From assembly GCA_900545825.1 (NCBI GenBank), contig URAS01000001.1, forward strand, positions 158,459 to 222,458: a DNA stretch of 64,000 bases, given 5' to 3'. Each line of letters opens with the position of its first letter. The stretch's first letter is position 1. Under the pieces are notes generated by a model. That model was not told the origin of the DNA and ran no database searches. It saw nothing but the letters and a program-made list of their open reading frames with translations. A program made the translations under genes and the position numbers. Positions 20,922-29,268 of this stretch are shown piece after piece. The DNA is from an uncultured Actinomyces sp. (lineage in GTDB: Bacteria > Actinomycetota > Actinomycetes > Actinomycetales > Actinomycetaceae).

Positions 20922-23624
20922 TTACTTCCAGTCGCCTGTCTGGGCGGCCTTCGTCAGCGCGTCGAGGGCGTCCGAGACCTTGGTGGCGTCTTTACCGCCA
21001 CCCTGGGCCACGTCGTCCTTGCCGCCGCCACCGCCGCCCATGCGGGTGGCGGCTAGGCGCACGAGGTTGCCGGCCTTGACGCCGCGGCTGCGCGCCTCGG
21101 GGTTGGTCGCGACGACAACCACCGGGCGGCCCTTGACCAGCCCGATGATGGCGGCCACGCCCGCCGACTCCCCCAGCCGGTCCCTCACGCCCAGCGCGAA
21201 CGACCGCACGGTATCGGCGCTCGAGACGTCTCCGACGTTGTGGATGACGGCAGCGACCGGACCGAACTTCTGCGCCTGGGCGACGACCTGCGGGATTTGG
21301 CTGTTCAGACGCTCTTCGGCAAGCTTTGCCATTTCCTTTTGCGTCTTCTTCAGGCGGTCCATCAGCGTGCCCACGCGCTCGACCAGCTCGTCCGGCTGTG
21401 CGCCGACAAGGGTCGACAGCTGGCTCACGAGGGCGTGCTCACGGGCTTGGAACGCGTACGCCCCGTCACCGACGAGGGCCTCGATACGCCGCAGACCCGA
21501 GCCGACGGACGACTCGCCGAGGACGGCGATACGGCCGACGTGTCCGGTCGACGGCACGTGCGTACCCGCGCACAGCTCGCGCGACCACCCGTCGCCGATG
21601 TCGACGACGCGGACGACGTCGCCGTATTTCTCGCCGAACAGGGCCATGGCGCCGGAGGCGCGGGCCTCGTCGATCGGCATCTGCGAGTCGGTGACCTGGA
21701 GGTCGCCGGCGAGGCGCTCGTTGACGCGCTGCTCGATGGCGTCCATGATGTCGCCGGGGATCTGCTGGCCGTGGCGGAAGTCGAAGCGCAGCCGGGACGG
21801 CGAGTTCTCGGAACCGGCCTGGGTCGCCTGCTCGCCCAGGTGCTCGTGGAGCGCCTTGTGGACCATGTGGGTGGCCGTGTGGGCGCGGGCGATGGCGAGG
21901 CGCCGCTCGCGATCGACGTGGGCTTCGACGACGTCGTCGAGCGCGAGCTCGCCGGCCGTCAGCGTGCCGCGGTGGACCGAGAGTCCCTTGATCGGGGCCT
22001 GGACGTCCTCCACCGTCATCTTCGCGCCGTGGGCCGTGGTGATCGTCCCGTGGTCGGGCTGCTGGCCACCCATCTCGGCGTAGAACGGCGTGCGGTCGAG
22101 GATGACGTCGATCGTCGCCGGCGCCTTGACGACTGCCTGTTCGACGCCGTCGACAAGGATGCCGCGCACCGTCGCCGTCGCGTCGAGATCGGTGTAGCCG
22201 AGGAAGTTGACAGACCCGCCGACACGGGCGGCGAGCTCGTTGTAGACGTGGGTGTCGACGTGTCCGCGCTTCTTGGCCTGGGCGTCGGCACGCGCCCGGT
22301 TCTTCTGGACCTCCATGAAGTCCCGGAACGCCTTTTCGTCGACCTCGACGCCCTTCTCGCGGGCCATCTCGATCGTCAGGTCGATGGGGAACCCATAGGT
22401 GTCGTGGAGGGTGAAGGCGTCCTCACCCGACATGACGGGGGCCTTGCCGCCCGCGGCCTTCTTGGCCTGCTTGACGGCCGCGTCGAGGATCGTCGTACCC
22501 TGCGCCAGCGTGCGGCGGAACGACTCTTCCTCGGAGTAGGCGACCTGCGAGATGACGTCCCAGTTCTTGTCGAGATCCGGGTACGAGGGCGCCATCGCCG
22601 CGCGCGAGACCGGCAGGAGGACGGGCATGACCGGGTCGGTGACGCCGAGGAGTCGCATCGAGCGGACCGCGCGACGGACGAGGCGGCGCAGCACGTAGCC
22701 GCGGCCGTCGTTGCCCGGCCGCACCCCGTCGTTGATAAGCATGAGCGAGGAACGGACGTGGTCGGCGACAATCCGCATCCGGACGTCGTCGGGATCGGAC
22801 GAGGTCGTGCCCACCTTGTACTTCTTGCCCGACATCTCCTGGGCCGCCTCGATAACCGGGTATACCTCGTCGATCTCGTACATGTTGTCCTTGCCCTGGA
22901 GGACGAACGCCAGGCGCTCGAGACCCAGGCCGGTATCGATGCACTTCTTCTCGAGGTCGCCGATGAGCTCGTAGTCGTTGCCCGTGCCGGGGCCGCGGAG
23001 GAACTCGTCGAACACGAGGTTCCAGATCTCGAGGTACCGGTCGCCCTTCGTGTCGGCCTCGGGCCCGCCCTCGGGACCGTAATCCGGCCCGCGGTCGAGG
23101 TGAATCTCGGCGCACGGCCCGGCGGGACCCGGCTGCCCGGTGTGCCAGAAGATCTCCTCGCGCGGGAGCTCCTGCAGGTGTCGCGGATCGATGCCGATCT
23201 GGTTGAGCCAGATGTCCTTGGCCTCGGCGTCCTTCTCCCAGATGGTCACCCACAGTTTGTCGCCATCGAGGCCGTACTTGCCCTCGTCCTGGCTTCCGGT
23301 GAGGAGATCCCACGCGTACTTAGACGCGCCCTCCTTGAAGTAGTCGCCGAACGAGAAGTTGCCGCACATCTGGAAGAACGTGCCGTGGCGGGTCGTCTTG
23401 CCGACCTCGTCAATGTCGTTCGTCCGAATGCACTTTTGCACACTCGCGGCGCGCGGCCACGGAGCCTTCTCGGTGCCGACGATGTAGGGGATGAAGGGGA
23501 CCATGCCGGCGATCGTGAAGAGGATCGAGGGGTCGGAGGACACGAGCGGCACCGAGTCGCACAGATGGTGATCGTGGGAACCAAAATACTCTAGCCAACG
23601 GCGCCGAATTTCCGCAGTGCGCAT
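20922..23624 (-). CDS. alaS: Alanyl-tRNA synthetase
   Basis: 900 residues. Class II synthetase with editing domain. The N-terminal catalytic core starts MRTAEIRRRWLEYFGSHDHHL and contains the motif 2 region RHGTFFQMCGNFSFGDYFKEGA. The editing domain has the zinc ligands HTATHMVHKAL (HxxxH) and CAGTHVPSTG (CxxxH). The C-terminal C-Ala domain ends with a glycine-rich MGGGGGGKDDVAQGGGKD stretch. Length is normal. It lies directly downstream of the small membrane-protein genes and 5 nt upstream of ruvX. Confidence 0.97.
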   Translation of the reverse strand: MRTAEIRRRWLEYFGSHDHHLCDSVPLVSSDPSILFTIAGMVPFIPYIVGTEKAPWPRAASVQKCIRTNDIDEVGKTTRHGTFFQMCGNFSFGDYFKEGASKYAWDLLTGSQDEGKYGLDGDKLWVTIWEKDAEAKDIWLNQIGIDPRHLQELPREEIFWHTGQPGPAGPCAEIHLDRGPDYGPEGGPEADTKGDRYLEIWNLVFDEFLRGPGTGNDYELIGDLEKKCIDTGLGLERLAFVLQGKDNMYEIDEVYPVIEAAQEMSGKKYKVGTTSSDPDDVRMRIVADHVRSSLMLINDGVRPGNDGRGYVLRRLVRRAVRSMRLLGVTDPVMPVLLPVSRAAMAPSYPDLDKNWDVISQVAYSEEESFRRTLAQGTTILDAAVKQAKKAAGGKAPVMSGEDAFTLHDTYGFPIDLTIEMAREKGVEVDEKAFRDFMEVQKNRARADAQAKKRGHVDTHVYNELAARVGGSVNFLGYTDLDATATVRGILVDGVEQAVVKAPATIDVILDRTPFYAEMGGQQPDHGTITTAHGAKMTVEDVQAPIKGLSVHRGTLTAGELALDDVVEAHVDRERRLAIARAHTATHMVHKALHEHLGEQATQAGSENSPSRLRFDFRHGQQIPGDIMDAIEQRVNERLAGDLQVTDSQMPIDEARASGAMALFGEKYGDVVRVVDIGDGWSRELCAGTHVPSTGHVGRIAVLGESSVGSGLRRIEALVGDGAYAFQAREHALVSQLSTLVGAQPDELVERVGTLMDRLKKTQKEMAKLAEERLNSQIPQVVAQAQKFGPVAAVIHNVGDVSSADTVRSFALGVRDRLGESAGVAAIIGLVKGRPVVVVATNPEARSRGVKAGNLVRLAATRMGGGGGGKDDVAQGGGKDATKVSDALDALTKAAQTGDWK

Positions 23625-23663
23625 GTAGGTAAAACCTCGAATGGAAGTGAGAAAACGAAAAAA

Positions 23664-23843
23664 TCAGTTGGTCCGCGAGTCCGATTCGTCAAGCAGAGCC
23701 GAACGAATCTGGGCTTCGCGGTCGTGATAGAGCTCGCTAAAACGGGTGTAGGTGTCGACGATCCTCGCCCTCACCGGGGGGATCGACCAGGCGACGGCGG
23801 CCGAAGCGGCAACGACACCAGCGACGATGATCGTGCGTTTCAT
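23664..23843 (-). CDS. Small single-span membrane protein, 59 residues
   Basis: An open frame from ATG 23843 to TGA 23664. It starts MKRTIIVAGVVAASAAVAW, a short basic N terminus with a hydrophobic helix (about residues 4-20), and continues with a charged tail ending DESDSRTN. The ATG overlaps the DUF948 stop by 4 nt (ATGA), which is strong evidence that it is translated. In related actinobacteria the slot between a DUF948 gene and alaS is taken by a small hypothetical membrane protein (DUF6167-like), so this may be a shortened member. Function is unknown. Confidence 0.7.
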   Translation of the reverse strand: MKRTIIVAGVVAASAAVAWSIPPVRARIVDTYTRFSELYHDREAQIRSALLDESDSRTN

Positions 23844-24214
23844 GCGTTGTCCTTGCCTGAAGCGTCCTCGCCCCGAGCATGCAGGAGCGAGCGGGTAGCG
23901 TGGCTGAACGCGGCCAGCTTGATGAGCGGGCTGGCGAGCGTCGCCGACGTCAGCGCCGACAGGGCAGAAATATCCTGGCTGACCTGGGCCGCGGACGTCG
24001 TCACCGCGTCGACGCGGGTGAGCTGGGTGTTCGCGTCCTTAATGACCTGGTTGGCCTCGACGATCGTGCCGTTTGCATTCGTTGCGACGTCGCGAATCGA
24101 CTGCTGCAACTGGTCGAATACCTTGCCCAATTTGACGAGAGGTACCGCCGTGACGAGGACGAGTACAGCAAACGCGATCGCGGCAATCAGCCCCGCAACA
24201 TCGGAAGCGGACAT
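23840..24214 (-). CDS. DUF948 family membrane protein
   Basis: 124 residues. One N-terminal transmembrane helix (about 8-30, IAAIAFAVLVLVTAVPLVKL) followed by a predicted alpha-helical, coiled-coil-like region (KVFDQLQQSIRDVATNANGTIVEANQVI...TQLTRVDAVTTSAAQVSQDISAL) and a second less polar stretch near ATLASPLIKLAAF. This layout is DUF948. The function of the family is not known. An AAAGGAGAG ribosome binding site precedes the ATG. It starts the DUF948-small protein-alaS unit after the rpsD terminator. Confidence 0.85.
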   Translation of the reverse strand: MSASDVAGLIAAIAFAVLVLVTAVPLVKLGKVFDQLQQSIRDVATNANGTIVEANQVIKDANTQLTRVDAVTTSAAQVSQDISALSALTSATLASPLIKLAAFSHATRSLLHARGEDASGKDNA

Positions 24215-24264
24215 AGCCCTCTCCTTTCTCTTGAGGTCGCCACCACTTTATACCACCGTGCGAC

Positions 24265-24301
24265 GAGGCCCCGACCCGGACAATAACCGGGCCGGGGCCT
24301 C
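24265..24301 (-). terminator. Hairpin terminator downstream of rpsD
   Basis: Arms of 15 bp (24265-24279 and 24287-24301) pair with a single mismatch or wobble around a 7-nt loop, 17 nt after the rpsD stop. No uridine run follows, which is common in actinobacteria. Confidence 0.8.
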
Positions 24302-24318
24302 GCCGAACACGAAAAGGT

Positions 24319-24939
24319 TTAGCGCGAGTAGTGCTCGACGACCAGCTGGACCTCGCACACGACCGGAACTTCCTCACGGACGGGCTTGCGATCGAGCGTG
24401 GCCTGCAGCTTCTCGAGGTCGACCGTGAGGTACGGCGGGACATCGGGCAGGACGTCGCGGTGGGCGCCGGCGGCCGCCACCTGGAACGGATCCTTGACCT
24501 GCGAGGTCGGCTTGACCTGGATGGTCTGGCCCGGCTTCACGCGGTACGAGGGGCGGTCGACGATCTGGCCGTCGACGAGGATGTGCCGGTGAACGACGGT
24601 CTGGCGGGCCTGCGCCATCGTACGGGCGAAGCCGGCGCGCAGCACGAGCGCGTCGAGACGGGTCTCGAGCAGCTGGACGAGGTTGTCACCGGTCTGGCCG
24701 GGCATGCGGCGGGCCTCTTCGAACGCGCGGCGCATCTGGGCCTCGCGGATGTTGTACTGGGCGCGCAGACGCTGCTTCTCCTTCAGTCGAACCGCGTAGT
24801 CCGACTCGTTGCGGCGGCGGGCGCGGCCGTGCTCGCCCGGGCCATAGGGGCGCTTGTCGAGGTAACGCTGAGCCTTGGGGGTCAGGGCGATACCGAGGGC
24901 GCGCGAGAGACGCACCTGCTTGCGAGTACGAGTTGCCAT
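24319..24939 (-). CDS. rpsD: Small ribosomal subunit protein S4
   Basis: 206 residues. Primary 16S rRNA-binding protein that starts assembly of the 30S body. Both the N-terminal S4 domain (SRALGIALTPKAQRYLDKRPYGPGEHG) and the S4 RNA-binding fold (LETRLDALVLRAGFARTMAQARQTVVHRHILVDGQIV) are complete. There is no cysteine zinc knuckle, so this is the zinc-free form. It has its own AAAGG ribosome binding site and is encoded away from the large ribosomal operons. Confidence 0.97.
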   Translation of the reverse strand: MATRTRKQVRLSRALGIALTPKAQRYLDKRPYGPGEHGRARRRNESDYAVRLKEKQRLRAQYNIREAQMRRAFEEARRMPGQTGDNLVQLLETRLDALVLRAGFARTMAQARQTVVHRHILVDGQIVDRPSYRVKPGQTIQVKPTSQVKDPFQVAAAGAHRDVLPDVPPYLTVDLEKLQATLDRKPVREEVPVVCEVQLVVEHYSR

Positions 24940-24975
24940 AGTGGCACCTTTCTATTCCGAAATCATGACGTTTCG

Positions 24976-25023
24976 CCCTCCGTGGAGTGGAGGGTGGGGC
25001 CGACCTCACGTGGCTAAGGCCCC
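24976..25023 (-). terminator. Two hairpins between rarA and rpsD
   Basis: GGGGCC at 24996-25001 can pair with GGCCCC at 25018-25023, and CCCTCC at 24976-24981 with GGAGGG at 24989-24994. They lie 29-76 nt past the rarA stop and 37 nt before rpsD. They could end rarA transcription or form part of an rpsD leader; sequence alone does not decide. Confidence 0.45.
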
Positions 25024-25051
25024 GGATTGCCCGAAAGCAACGTCGGCAAGC

Positions 25052-26389
25052 CTACCGCATTCGCTGGATAGAACGCACGTTCGCTAGGCGTTTCGTGAGC
25101 GTTGCCTCAAATCCGCGCCCACTCGGTGTGTAGTACGTCGCATCGGAGAGTTCGGCGGGCAGGTAATCCTGGGGCGCGATCGCGTGGGGAAAATCGTGCG
25201 CGTACTGGTAGGTTCCCGCGCTGCCCGGCTTCGGGGCGCCGGGATAGTGCTGGTCGCGCAGGTGTGCCGGCACAGCCCCGCCCTTGCCCGCCCTCACGTC
25301 AGCGAGGGCGGCGTTGATCGCCGCGTAGGCGCGGTTCGACTTGGGGGCAAGGGCGACGGCGATCGTCGCCTCGGCCAGAGGAATCCGGCCCTCGGGCATC
25401 CCGATCTTTTCCACGCACGTCGCCGCGGCCACGGCGATCTCGAGCGCCTGGGGGTCGGCGAGGCCGACGTCCTCGGCGGCGCAGATCATGATGCGCCTGG
25501 CGATGAACCGGGGGTCCTCGCCGGCCTCGATCATCCGGGCGAGGTAGTGAATCGCCGCGTCCGGATCGGACCCGCGCATCGACTTGATGAACGCCGAGAT
25601 GACGTCGTAGTGGTCGTCGACGTCGTACTTCGTGTATTGCTTGTTCGCCGCGCGCTCGATATCGGCGATCGTGATCTCCTGCCGTGCCGCGTCGTTCGCC
25701 CCCTGGGCGGCGGCCTCGAGCAGGGTGAGCGAGCGGCGCGCGTCGGCGCCGGCCATGTGGACGAGGGAGTCGATCGCGTCGTCGTCCATCGTGTAGGCGC
25801 CGCCCAGGCCGCGGTCGTCGGCGAGGGCCCGCGTGACAACGGTGCGGACGTCGTCTGGGGTCAGTTCGTTGAGGGTGATGACGAGCGAGCGCGAGATGAG
25901 CGGCGAGATGACCGAGAAGACGGGGTTCTCGGTGGTCGCGGCGACGAGGATCACCCAGCGGTTCTCGACAGCCGGCAGGAGGGCGTCCTGTTGGGACTTC
26001 GAGAAGCGGTGGACCTCGTCGACGAAGAGGACCGTCTGCGTCCCCGAGGATGCGAGGTGCCGCTTGGCCTCGCTGATGACCGCGCGCACCTCTTTGACGC
26101 CGGCCGACACCGCGGAGACCTCGACGAAACGCCGCTCGACCGAGCGGGCGATGAGGTAGGCGATCGTCGTCTTGCCCGTGCCCGGCCCGCCCCACAGGAT
26201 GACCGAGGACGCGCTCGCCGCTCCCCCGCCCTCGATGAGGCGGCGCAGCGGCGAGCCCGCGGCGACGAGCGAGTCCTGGCCGACCAGTTCGTCGAGGCTG
26301 CGCGGGCGCATCCGCACGGCCAGGGGCGCGTTGGCGTCGGGTTGCGGAATCCCCGCGTCAGAGAGCATCGCGGAATCGAAAAGGTCCAT
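25052..26389 (-). CDS. rarA: Replication-associated recombination protein A (MgsA/RarA AAA+ ATPase)
   Basis: 445 residues. RarA acts at stalled forks and is related to clamp loaders and RuvB. Walker [11 protein letters not shown] (about 66-75), Walker [10 protein letters not shown], sensor 1 VAATTENP, and the C-terminal MgsA domain with YHYLAR-like [19 protein letters not shown] and [12 protein letters not shown] are all present. The ATG has no ribosome binding site, but TAGGCT lies 7 nt upstream, suggesting a leaderless mRNA. Located between yciO and rpsD. Confidence 0.94.
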   Translation of the reverse strand: MDLFDSAMLSDAGIPQPDANAPLAVRMRPRSLDELVGQDSLVAAGSPLRRLIEGGGAASASSVILWGGPGTGKTTIAYLIARSVERRFVEVSAVSAGVKEVRAVISEAKRHLASSGTQTVLFVDEVHRFSKSQQDALLPAVENRWVILVAATTENPVFSVISPLISRSLVITLNELTPDDVRTVVTRALADDRGLGGAYTMDDDAIDSLVHMAGADARRSLTLLEAAAQGANDAARQEITIADIERAANKQYTKYDVDDHYDVISAFIKSMRGSDPDAAIHYLARMIEAGEDPRFIARRIMICAAEDVGLADPQALEIAVAAATCVEKIGMPEGRIPLAEATIAVALAPKSNRAYAAINAALADVRAGKGGAVPAHLRDQHYPGAPKPGSAGTYQYAHDFPHAIAPQDYLPAELSDATYYTPSGRGFEATLTKRLANVRSIQRMR

Positions 26390-26396
26390 CGGCTCC

Positions 26397-26402
26397 AGCC
26401 TA
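26397..26402 (-). promoter_or_regulatory. -10-like hexamer of a leaderless rarA promoter
   Basis: TAGGCT on the minus strand, 7 nt before the rarA ATG, within the 36-bp gap after yciO. No Shine-Dalgarno is present. Confidence 0.45.
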
Positions 26403-26425
26403 TGCCGAGACCCCCGCGGGCGCCT

Positions 26426-27052
26426 CTAGGCGATGAAGGCCGACGCGTCGCCCGCGCCCTGGCGGACGATCGTCGGGCCTTCGGGCAAGGTCATGTCGAT
26501 GACGGTCGTCGCGCCCGCGTTGCCGATCTCGCCCTCGATGACGGCGTCAAGCATGTGGCCGATTTCGTCGCGGATGGCCCAGCCGCTCGACTCCGGCTCC
26601 TCGTGGCCCGGAAGGATAAGCGTCGACGACATGAGGGGCTCGCCCAGCTCGCCGACAAGGGCGAGGGCGAGCTTGTGGTCGGGAATGCGGGCGCCGACGG
26701 TCTTCTTCTTCGGGTTGAGCATGACGCGCGGGACCACGCGGTCGCCCTTCATGATGAAGGTGAACGGGCCCGGCGTCAGCGCCTTGATGAGGCGGTAGGC
26801 CGAATTGTCGACGATGACCATGTGGCCGAGCTGTGAGAAGTCGTGGCACACGAGCGTGTAGTTGTGGGTGGTCGGCAGCTTACGGATCTTGGCAATCCGC
26901 TCGAGCCCCTCGCGGTTGCCCAGCTTGCATCCGATCGCATATCCGGAATCCGTGGGATAGGCGACGACCCCGCCGTCGTTGATGATGTCGACGGCCTTGC
27001 GGACGAGGCGCGGTTGCGGATCAACAGGGTGGATATCGAGGTAGGCAGTCAT
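26426..27052 (-). CDS. yciO: Sua5/YciO/YrdC family protein, YciO type
   Basis: 208 residues. The fold is that of threonylcarbamoyl-AMP synthases that serve the t6A tRNA modification. VVAYPTDSGYAIGCKLGN, RKLPTTHNYTLVCHDFSQLG, GPFTFIMKGDRVVPRVMLNPKKKTVGARIP and the ending GDASAFIA resemble E. coli YciO along its whole length. The KxR pair that marks bona fide TsaC/Sua5 enzymes is not conserved at the RKLP segment, so this is probably the YciO paralogue rather than the essential TsaC. It has a leaderless start, with TATACT 7 nt before the ATG. Confidence 0.85.
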   Translation of the reverse strand: MTAYLDIHPVDPQPRLVRKAVDIINDGGVVAYPTDSGYAIGCKLGNREGLERIAKIRKLPTTHNYTLVCHDFSQLGHMVIVDNSAYRLIKALTPGPFTFIMKGDRVVPRVMLNPKKKTVGARIPDHKLALALVGELGEPLMSSTLILPGHEEPESSGWAIRDEIGHMLDAVIEGEIGNAGATTVIDMTLPEGPTIVRQGAGDASAFIA

Positions 27053-27059
27053 AGAAGAC

Positions 27060-27087
27060 AGTATAGCCGCCGTGTTACCCAGGTCAC
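27060..27087 (-). promoter_or_regulatory. Promoter of yciO, leaderless
   Basis: TATACT (plus-strand 27060-27065) is 7 nt before the yciO ATG, and GTGACC (27082-27087) is 16 bp further upstream as a possible -35. There is no ribosome binding site, so transcription should start at or next to the ATG. Confidence 0.6.
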
Positions 27088-27147
27088 GTCGCTTCGATGA
27101 GTGTGGTTCTCGTTGGCGCGGGTTTGGAGCACACCTAGCCCGCGGCC

Positions 27148-27163
27148 CGTGACCTACGTCACG
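27148..27163. promoter_or_regulatory. CRP/GlxR-like binding site before the sugar porter
   Basis: CGTGACCTACGTCACG contains GTGA-N6-TCAC with TA at the centre of the spacer, matching the core TGTGA-NNTANN-TCACA known for GlxR and CRP-type cAMP regulators. It lies about 120 bp before the transporter ATG and about 50 bp before its likely transcription start. Confidence 0.55.
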
Positions 27164-27175
27164 CCGGCCTGGCGC

Positions 27176-27209
27176 TGTGACCAGTATGTTTGCGTGCTAT
27201 CGTCGCAAA
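27176..27209 (+). promoter_or_regulatory. Possible sugar-porter promoter with inverted repeat over the -10
   Basis: TGTGAC (27176-27181) and TATCGT (27198-27203) with 16 bp between them form a plausible promoter. TTTGCG (27189-27194) and CGCAAA (27204-27209) make a perfect inverted repeat with a 9-bp spacer that encloses the -10, a typical repressor layout. Confidence 0.45.
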
Positions 27210-27229
27210 GGCAGTAAAACCAACACGAA

Positions 27230-27274
27230 CCCACATATACACAGATTTGTGGGGGCGCAACGATGCGCCGGAGG
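27230..27274 (+). promoter_or_regulatory. Leader with two hairpins and ribosome binding site
   Basis: CCCACA/TGTGGG (27230-27235 with 27248-27253) and GGCGCA/TGCGCC (27254-27259 with 27264-27269, 4-nt loop) are stacked directly against the GGAGG ribosome binding site at 27270-27274. They might control translation or mRNA stability of the transporter. Confidence 0.4.
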
Positions 27275-27281
27275 CTTACAC

Positions 27282-28634
27282 ATGAATCCCCTCGTCCTAC
27301 GTTCCGCTGTCGTGGCGGCACTCGGTGGACTCTTGTTCGGTTTCGACACCGCAGTCATTTCCGGGACGACGACAGCCCTCAAGTCGACCTTCTCGCTCAG
27401 CCCCTTCGCCCTGGGGTTCACCGTGGCGACCGCCCTCATCGGGACGATCGTCGGCGCGCTCACCGCGGGCAAGCCGGCCGACCGCTTCGGCCGTAAGAAG
27501 GTGCTCTTCGCCATCGGCATCCTCTACTTCATCTCCGCGGTGGGGTCGGGCGCCGTCAGCAACTGGTTCCTCTTCATGTTCTTCCGTTTCATCGGCGGCA
27601 TCGGCGTCGGCGGCGCCTCGGTCGTCGCGCCGATCTACACGGCCGAGATCGCCCCGCCCAAGCAGCGCGGGCGCCTCGTCGGCCTCGTCCAGTTCAACGT
27701 CACCTTCGGTATCCTCCTCGCCTACCTGTCGAACTACGTCCTCGCGGCGTCGCTCGACAGCTCGATCGCCTGGCGGTGGATGTTCATCGTCGAGGCGATC
27801 CCGGCGGCCCTGTTCTTCCTCCTCCTCTTCACGGTGCCGGAGTCGCCGCGTTGGCTCTTCTCGGTCGATCGGCTCGAGGACGCCCGGTCGACGCTGGCCC
27901 GCCTCGTGCGCGACAAGGAGGTGGCGGCCACCGAGGAGCGCGAAATCCTCCAGGCCCTCGAGGCCAACCGCCAGGCCCTCAAGGTCCCGTTCTTCGTCGC
28001 CAAGCACCGCAAGATGATCCTCCTGGCCATCGCGATCGCCGCGTTCAACCAGCTGTCGGGCATCAACGCGATCATGTACTACGCCCCGGACATCTTCCGC
28101 ATGGCCGGCGCGTCTGACTCGTCGGCGTTCATGCAGTCGACGGTCATCGGGGCGATCAACATGGTGACGACGATGCTGGCGCTCGGCGTCATCGACAAGG
28201 TGGGCCGCCGGACCCTCATGCTCGTCGGGTCGATCGGCTACCTCGTCAGCCTGGGCCTCATCGGCGCCCTGTTCTACGTCTACCCGAACGGGTCGATGCC
28301 GGGCGTGCCGTCGGCCTTCGTCCTTATCGGCCTCGTCCTCTTCATCGCCGCGCACGCGTTCGGCCAGGGCTCGGTCATCTGGGTGTTCATCTCGGAGATC
28401 TTCCCCAACCGCATCCGCGCCCGCGGCCAGGCGCTGGGGTCGTTCACCCACTGGTTCTGCGCCGCCGTGATCTCGTGGTCGTTCCCCGCGATCGCCGGGA
28501 CGCTGGGCGCCGGCTCGGCCTTCACCGTGTTCTTCGTCTGCATGGTGGGCCAGCTGCTGTGGGTGCTCATCGTCATGCCGGAGACCAAGGGGATCCCCCT
28601 GGAGGAGATGGAGCAGAAACTCCTCCGCAAGTAG
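27282..28634 (+). CDS. Sugar porter family MFS transporter
   Basis: 450 residues from the ATG at 27282, which has GGAGG 7 nt upstream; a 35-codon extension of the open frame covers the promoter and leader and is not coding. Twelve predicted membrane spans. Signature motifs of proton-sugar symporters (GLUT/XylE type) are all present: GGLLFGFDTAVISG in helix 1, DRFGRKK after helix 2, PESPRWL after helix 6, QLSGINAIMYYAPDIF in helix 7, and PETKGIPLEEME at the C terminus. Substrate is probably a hexose, pentose or inositol; the sequence does not decide. The CRP-like site upstream agrees with carbon-source control. It is the first plus-strand gene in the window. Confidence 0.92.
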   Translation: MNPLVLRSAVVAALGGLLFGFDTAVISGTTTALKSTFSLSPFALGFTVATALIGTIVGALTAGKPADRFGRKKVLFAIGILYFISAVGSGAVSNWFLFMFFRFIGGIGVGGASVVAPIYTAEIAPPKQRGRLVGLVQFNVTFGILLAYLSNYVLAASLDSSIAWRWMFIVEAIPAALFFLLLFTVPESPRWLFSVDRLEDARSTLARLVRDKEVAATEEREILQALEANRQALKVPFFVAKHRKMILLAIAIAAFNQLSGINAIMYYAPDIFRMAGASDSSAFMQSTVIGAINMVTTMLALGVIDKVGRRTLMLVGSIGYLVSLGLIGALFYVYPNGSMPGVPSAFVLIGLVLFIAAHAFGQGSVIWVFISEIFPNRIRARGQALGSFTHWFCAAVISWSFPAIAGTLGAGSAFTVFFVCMVGQLLWVLIVMPETKGIPLEEMEQKLLRK

Positions 28635-28650
28635 CGTCTGCCGCAAGGCA

Positions 28651-28682
28651 CGAGGGAGGGATCGAAACCGATCCCTCCCTCG
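28651..28682. terminator. Bidirectional terminator between the sugar porter and pdxT
   Basis: Perfect 14-bp stem (28651-28664 with 28669-28682) and a 4-nt loop, between convergent genes; it starts 17 nt after the transporter stop and ends 5 nt before the pdxT stop. Confidence 0.85.
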
Positions 28683-28686
28683 CCGT

Positions 28687-29268
28687 TTACCCCGCAAACG
28701 CTGTGGCCGCCTGGACGAGGCGGCGATGGATCCGCAGGTCGTCGCCCAGTTCCGGGTGGAAGGTGCACGCGTAGACCTGGCCGCGGCTCACGGCCACCGG
28801 GTAGCCGTCGTAGGTTGCCTCGACCACCGCGCCGGGGTGCAGCGCGGCGATTTTGGGCGCGCGGATGAACGTCATCTCCAACGGCTGGCCCGAGACCTCG
28901 CCGCGGCCGACGAAGCTGCCGAGCTGGCGCCCGTAGGCGTTGCGCTCGACCTCGATGGGCAGCGACGCGAGGGCGCCCCTCCCCTCGCCCGCGACCTGGT
29001 CGGCGAGGAGGATGAGGCCCGCGCACGTGCCGAGCGCCGGCATCCCGCCGGCCATCCACTGGCTCAGCTGCTCGACCATCCCCAGGCGGCGGAGGAGCCG
29101 CGCCTGGGTCGTCGACTCGCCGCCGGGAAACACGAGGCCGCGAATGTCGCCGGTGAGGTCGCTCGCCTGCCGCAGCTCGACGGGCTCAGCGCCCGCGGCG
29201 GCCAGGTGGTGGGCGTGCTCGGCGAACGCCCCCTGGAGGGCGAGGACGCCGACGCGCGGGCGGCTCAC
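28687..29268 (-). CDS. pdxT: Pyridoxal 5'-phosphate synthase glutaminase subunit PdxT
   Basis: 193 residues from a GTG. Supplies ammonia from glutamine to PdxS for one-step PLP synthesis. [12 protein letters not shown] opens the protein, GGEST follows, the nucleophile is in GTCAGLI, and the His-Glu pair in TFHPEL. The GTG overlaps the pdxS stop (GTGA), so the two subunits are translationally coupled. Length is normal. Confidence 0.96.
   Translation of the reverse strand: MSRPRVGVLALQGAFAEHAHHLAAAGAEPVELRQASDLTGDIRGLVFPGGESTTQARLLRRLGMVEQLSQWMAGGMPALGTCAGLILLADQVAGEGRGALASLPIEVERNAYGRQLGSFVGRGEVSGQPLEMTFIRAPKIAALHPGAVVEATYDGYPVAVSRGQVYACTFHPELGDDLRIHRRLVQAATAFAG

Noticed and set aside
21240..23594. 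784-codon open frame on the plus strand
   Set aside because: Exactly antisense to alaS, with Arg/Asp/Val-rich low-complexity translation typical of the opposite strand of GC-rich genes; no recognizable domain.
27297..28697. 466-codon minus-strand open frame
   Set aside because: Antisense to the sugar porter; composed of charged repeats without a domain.
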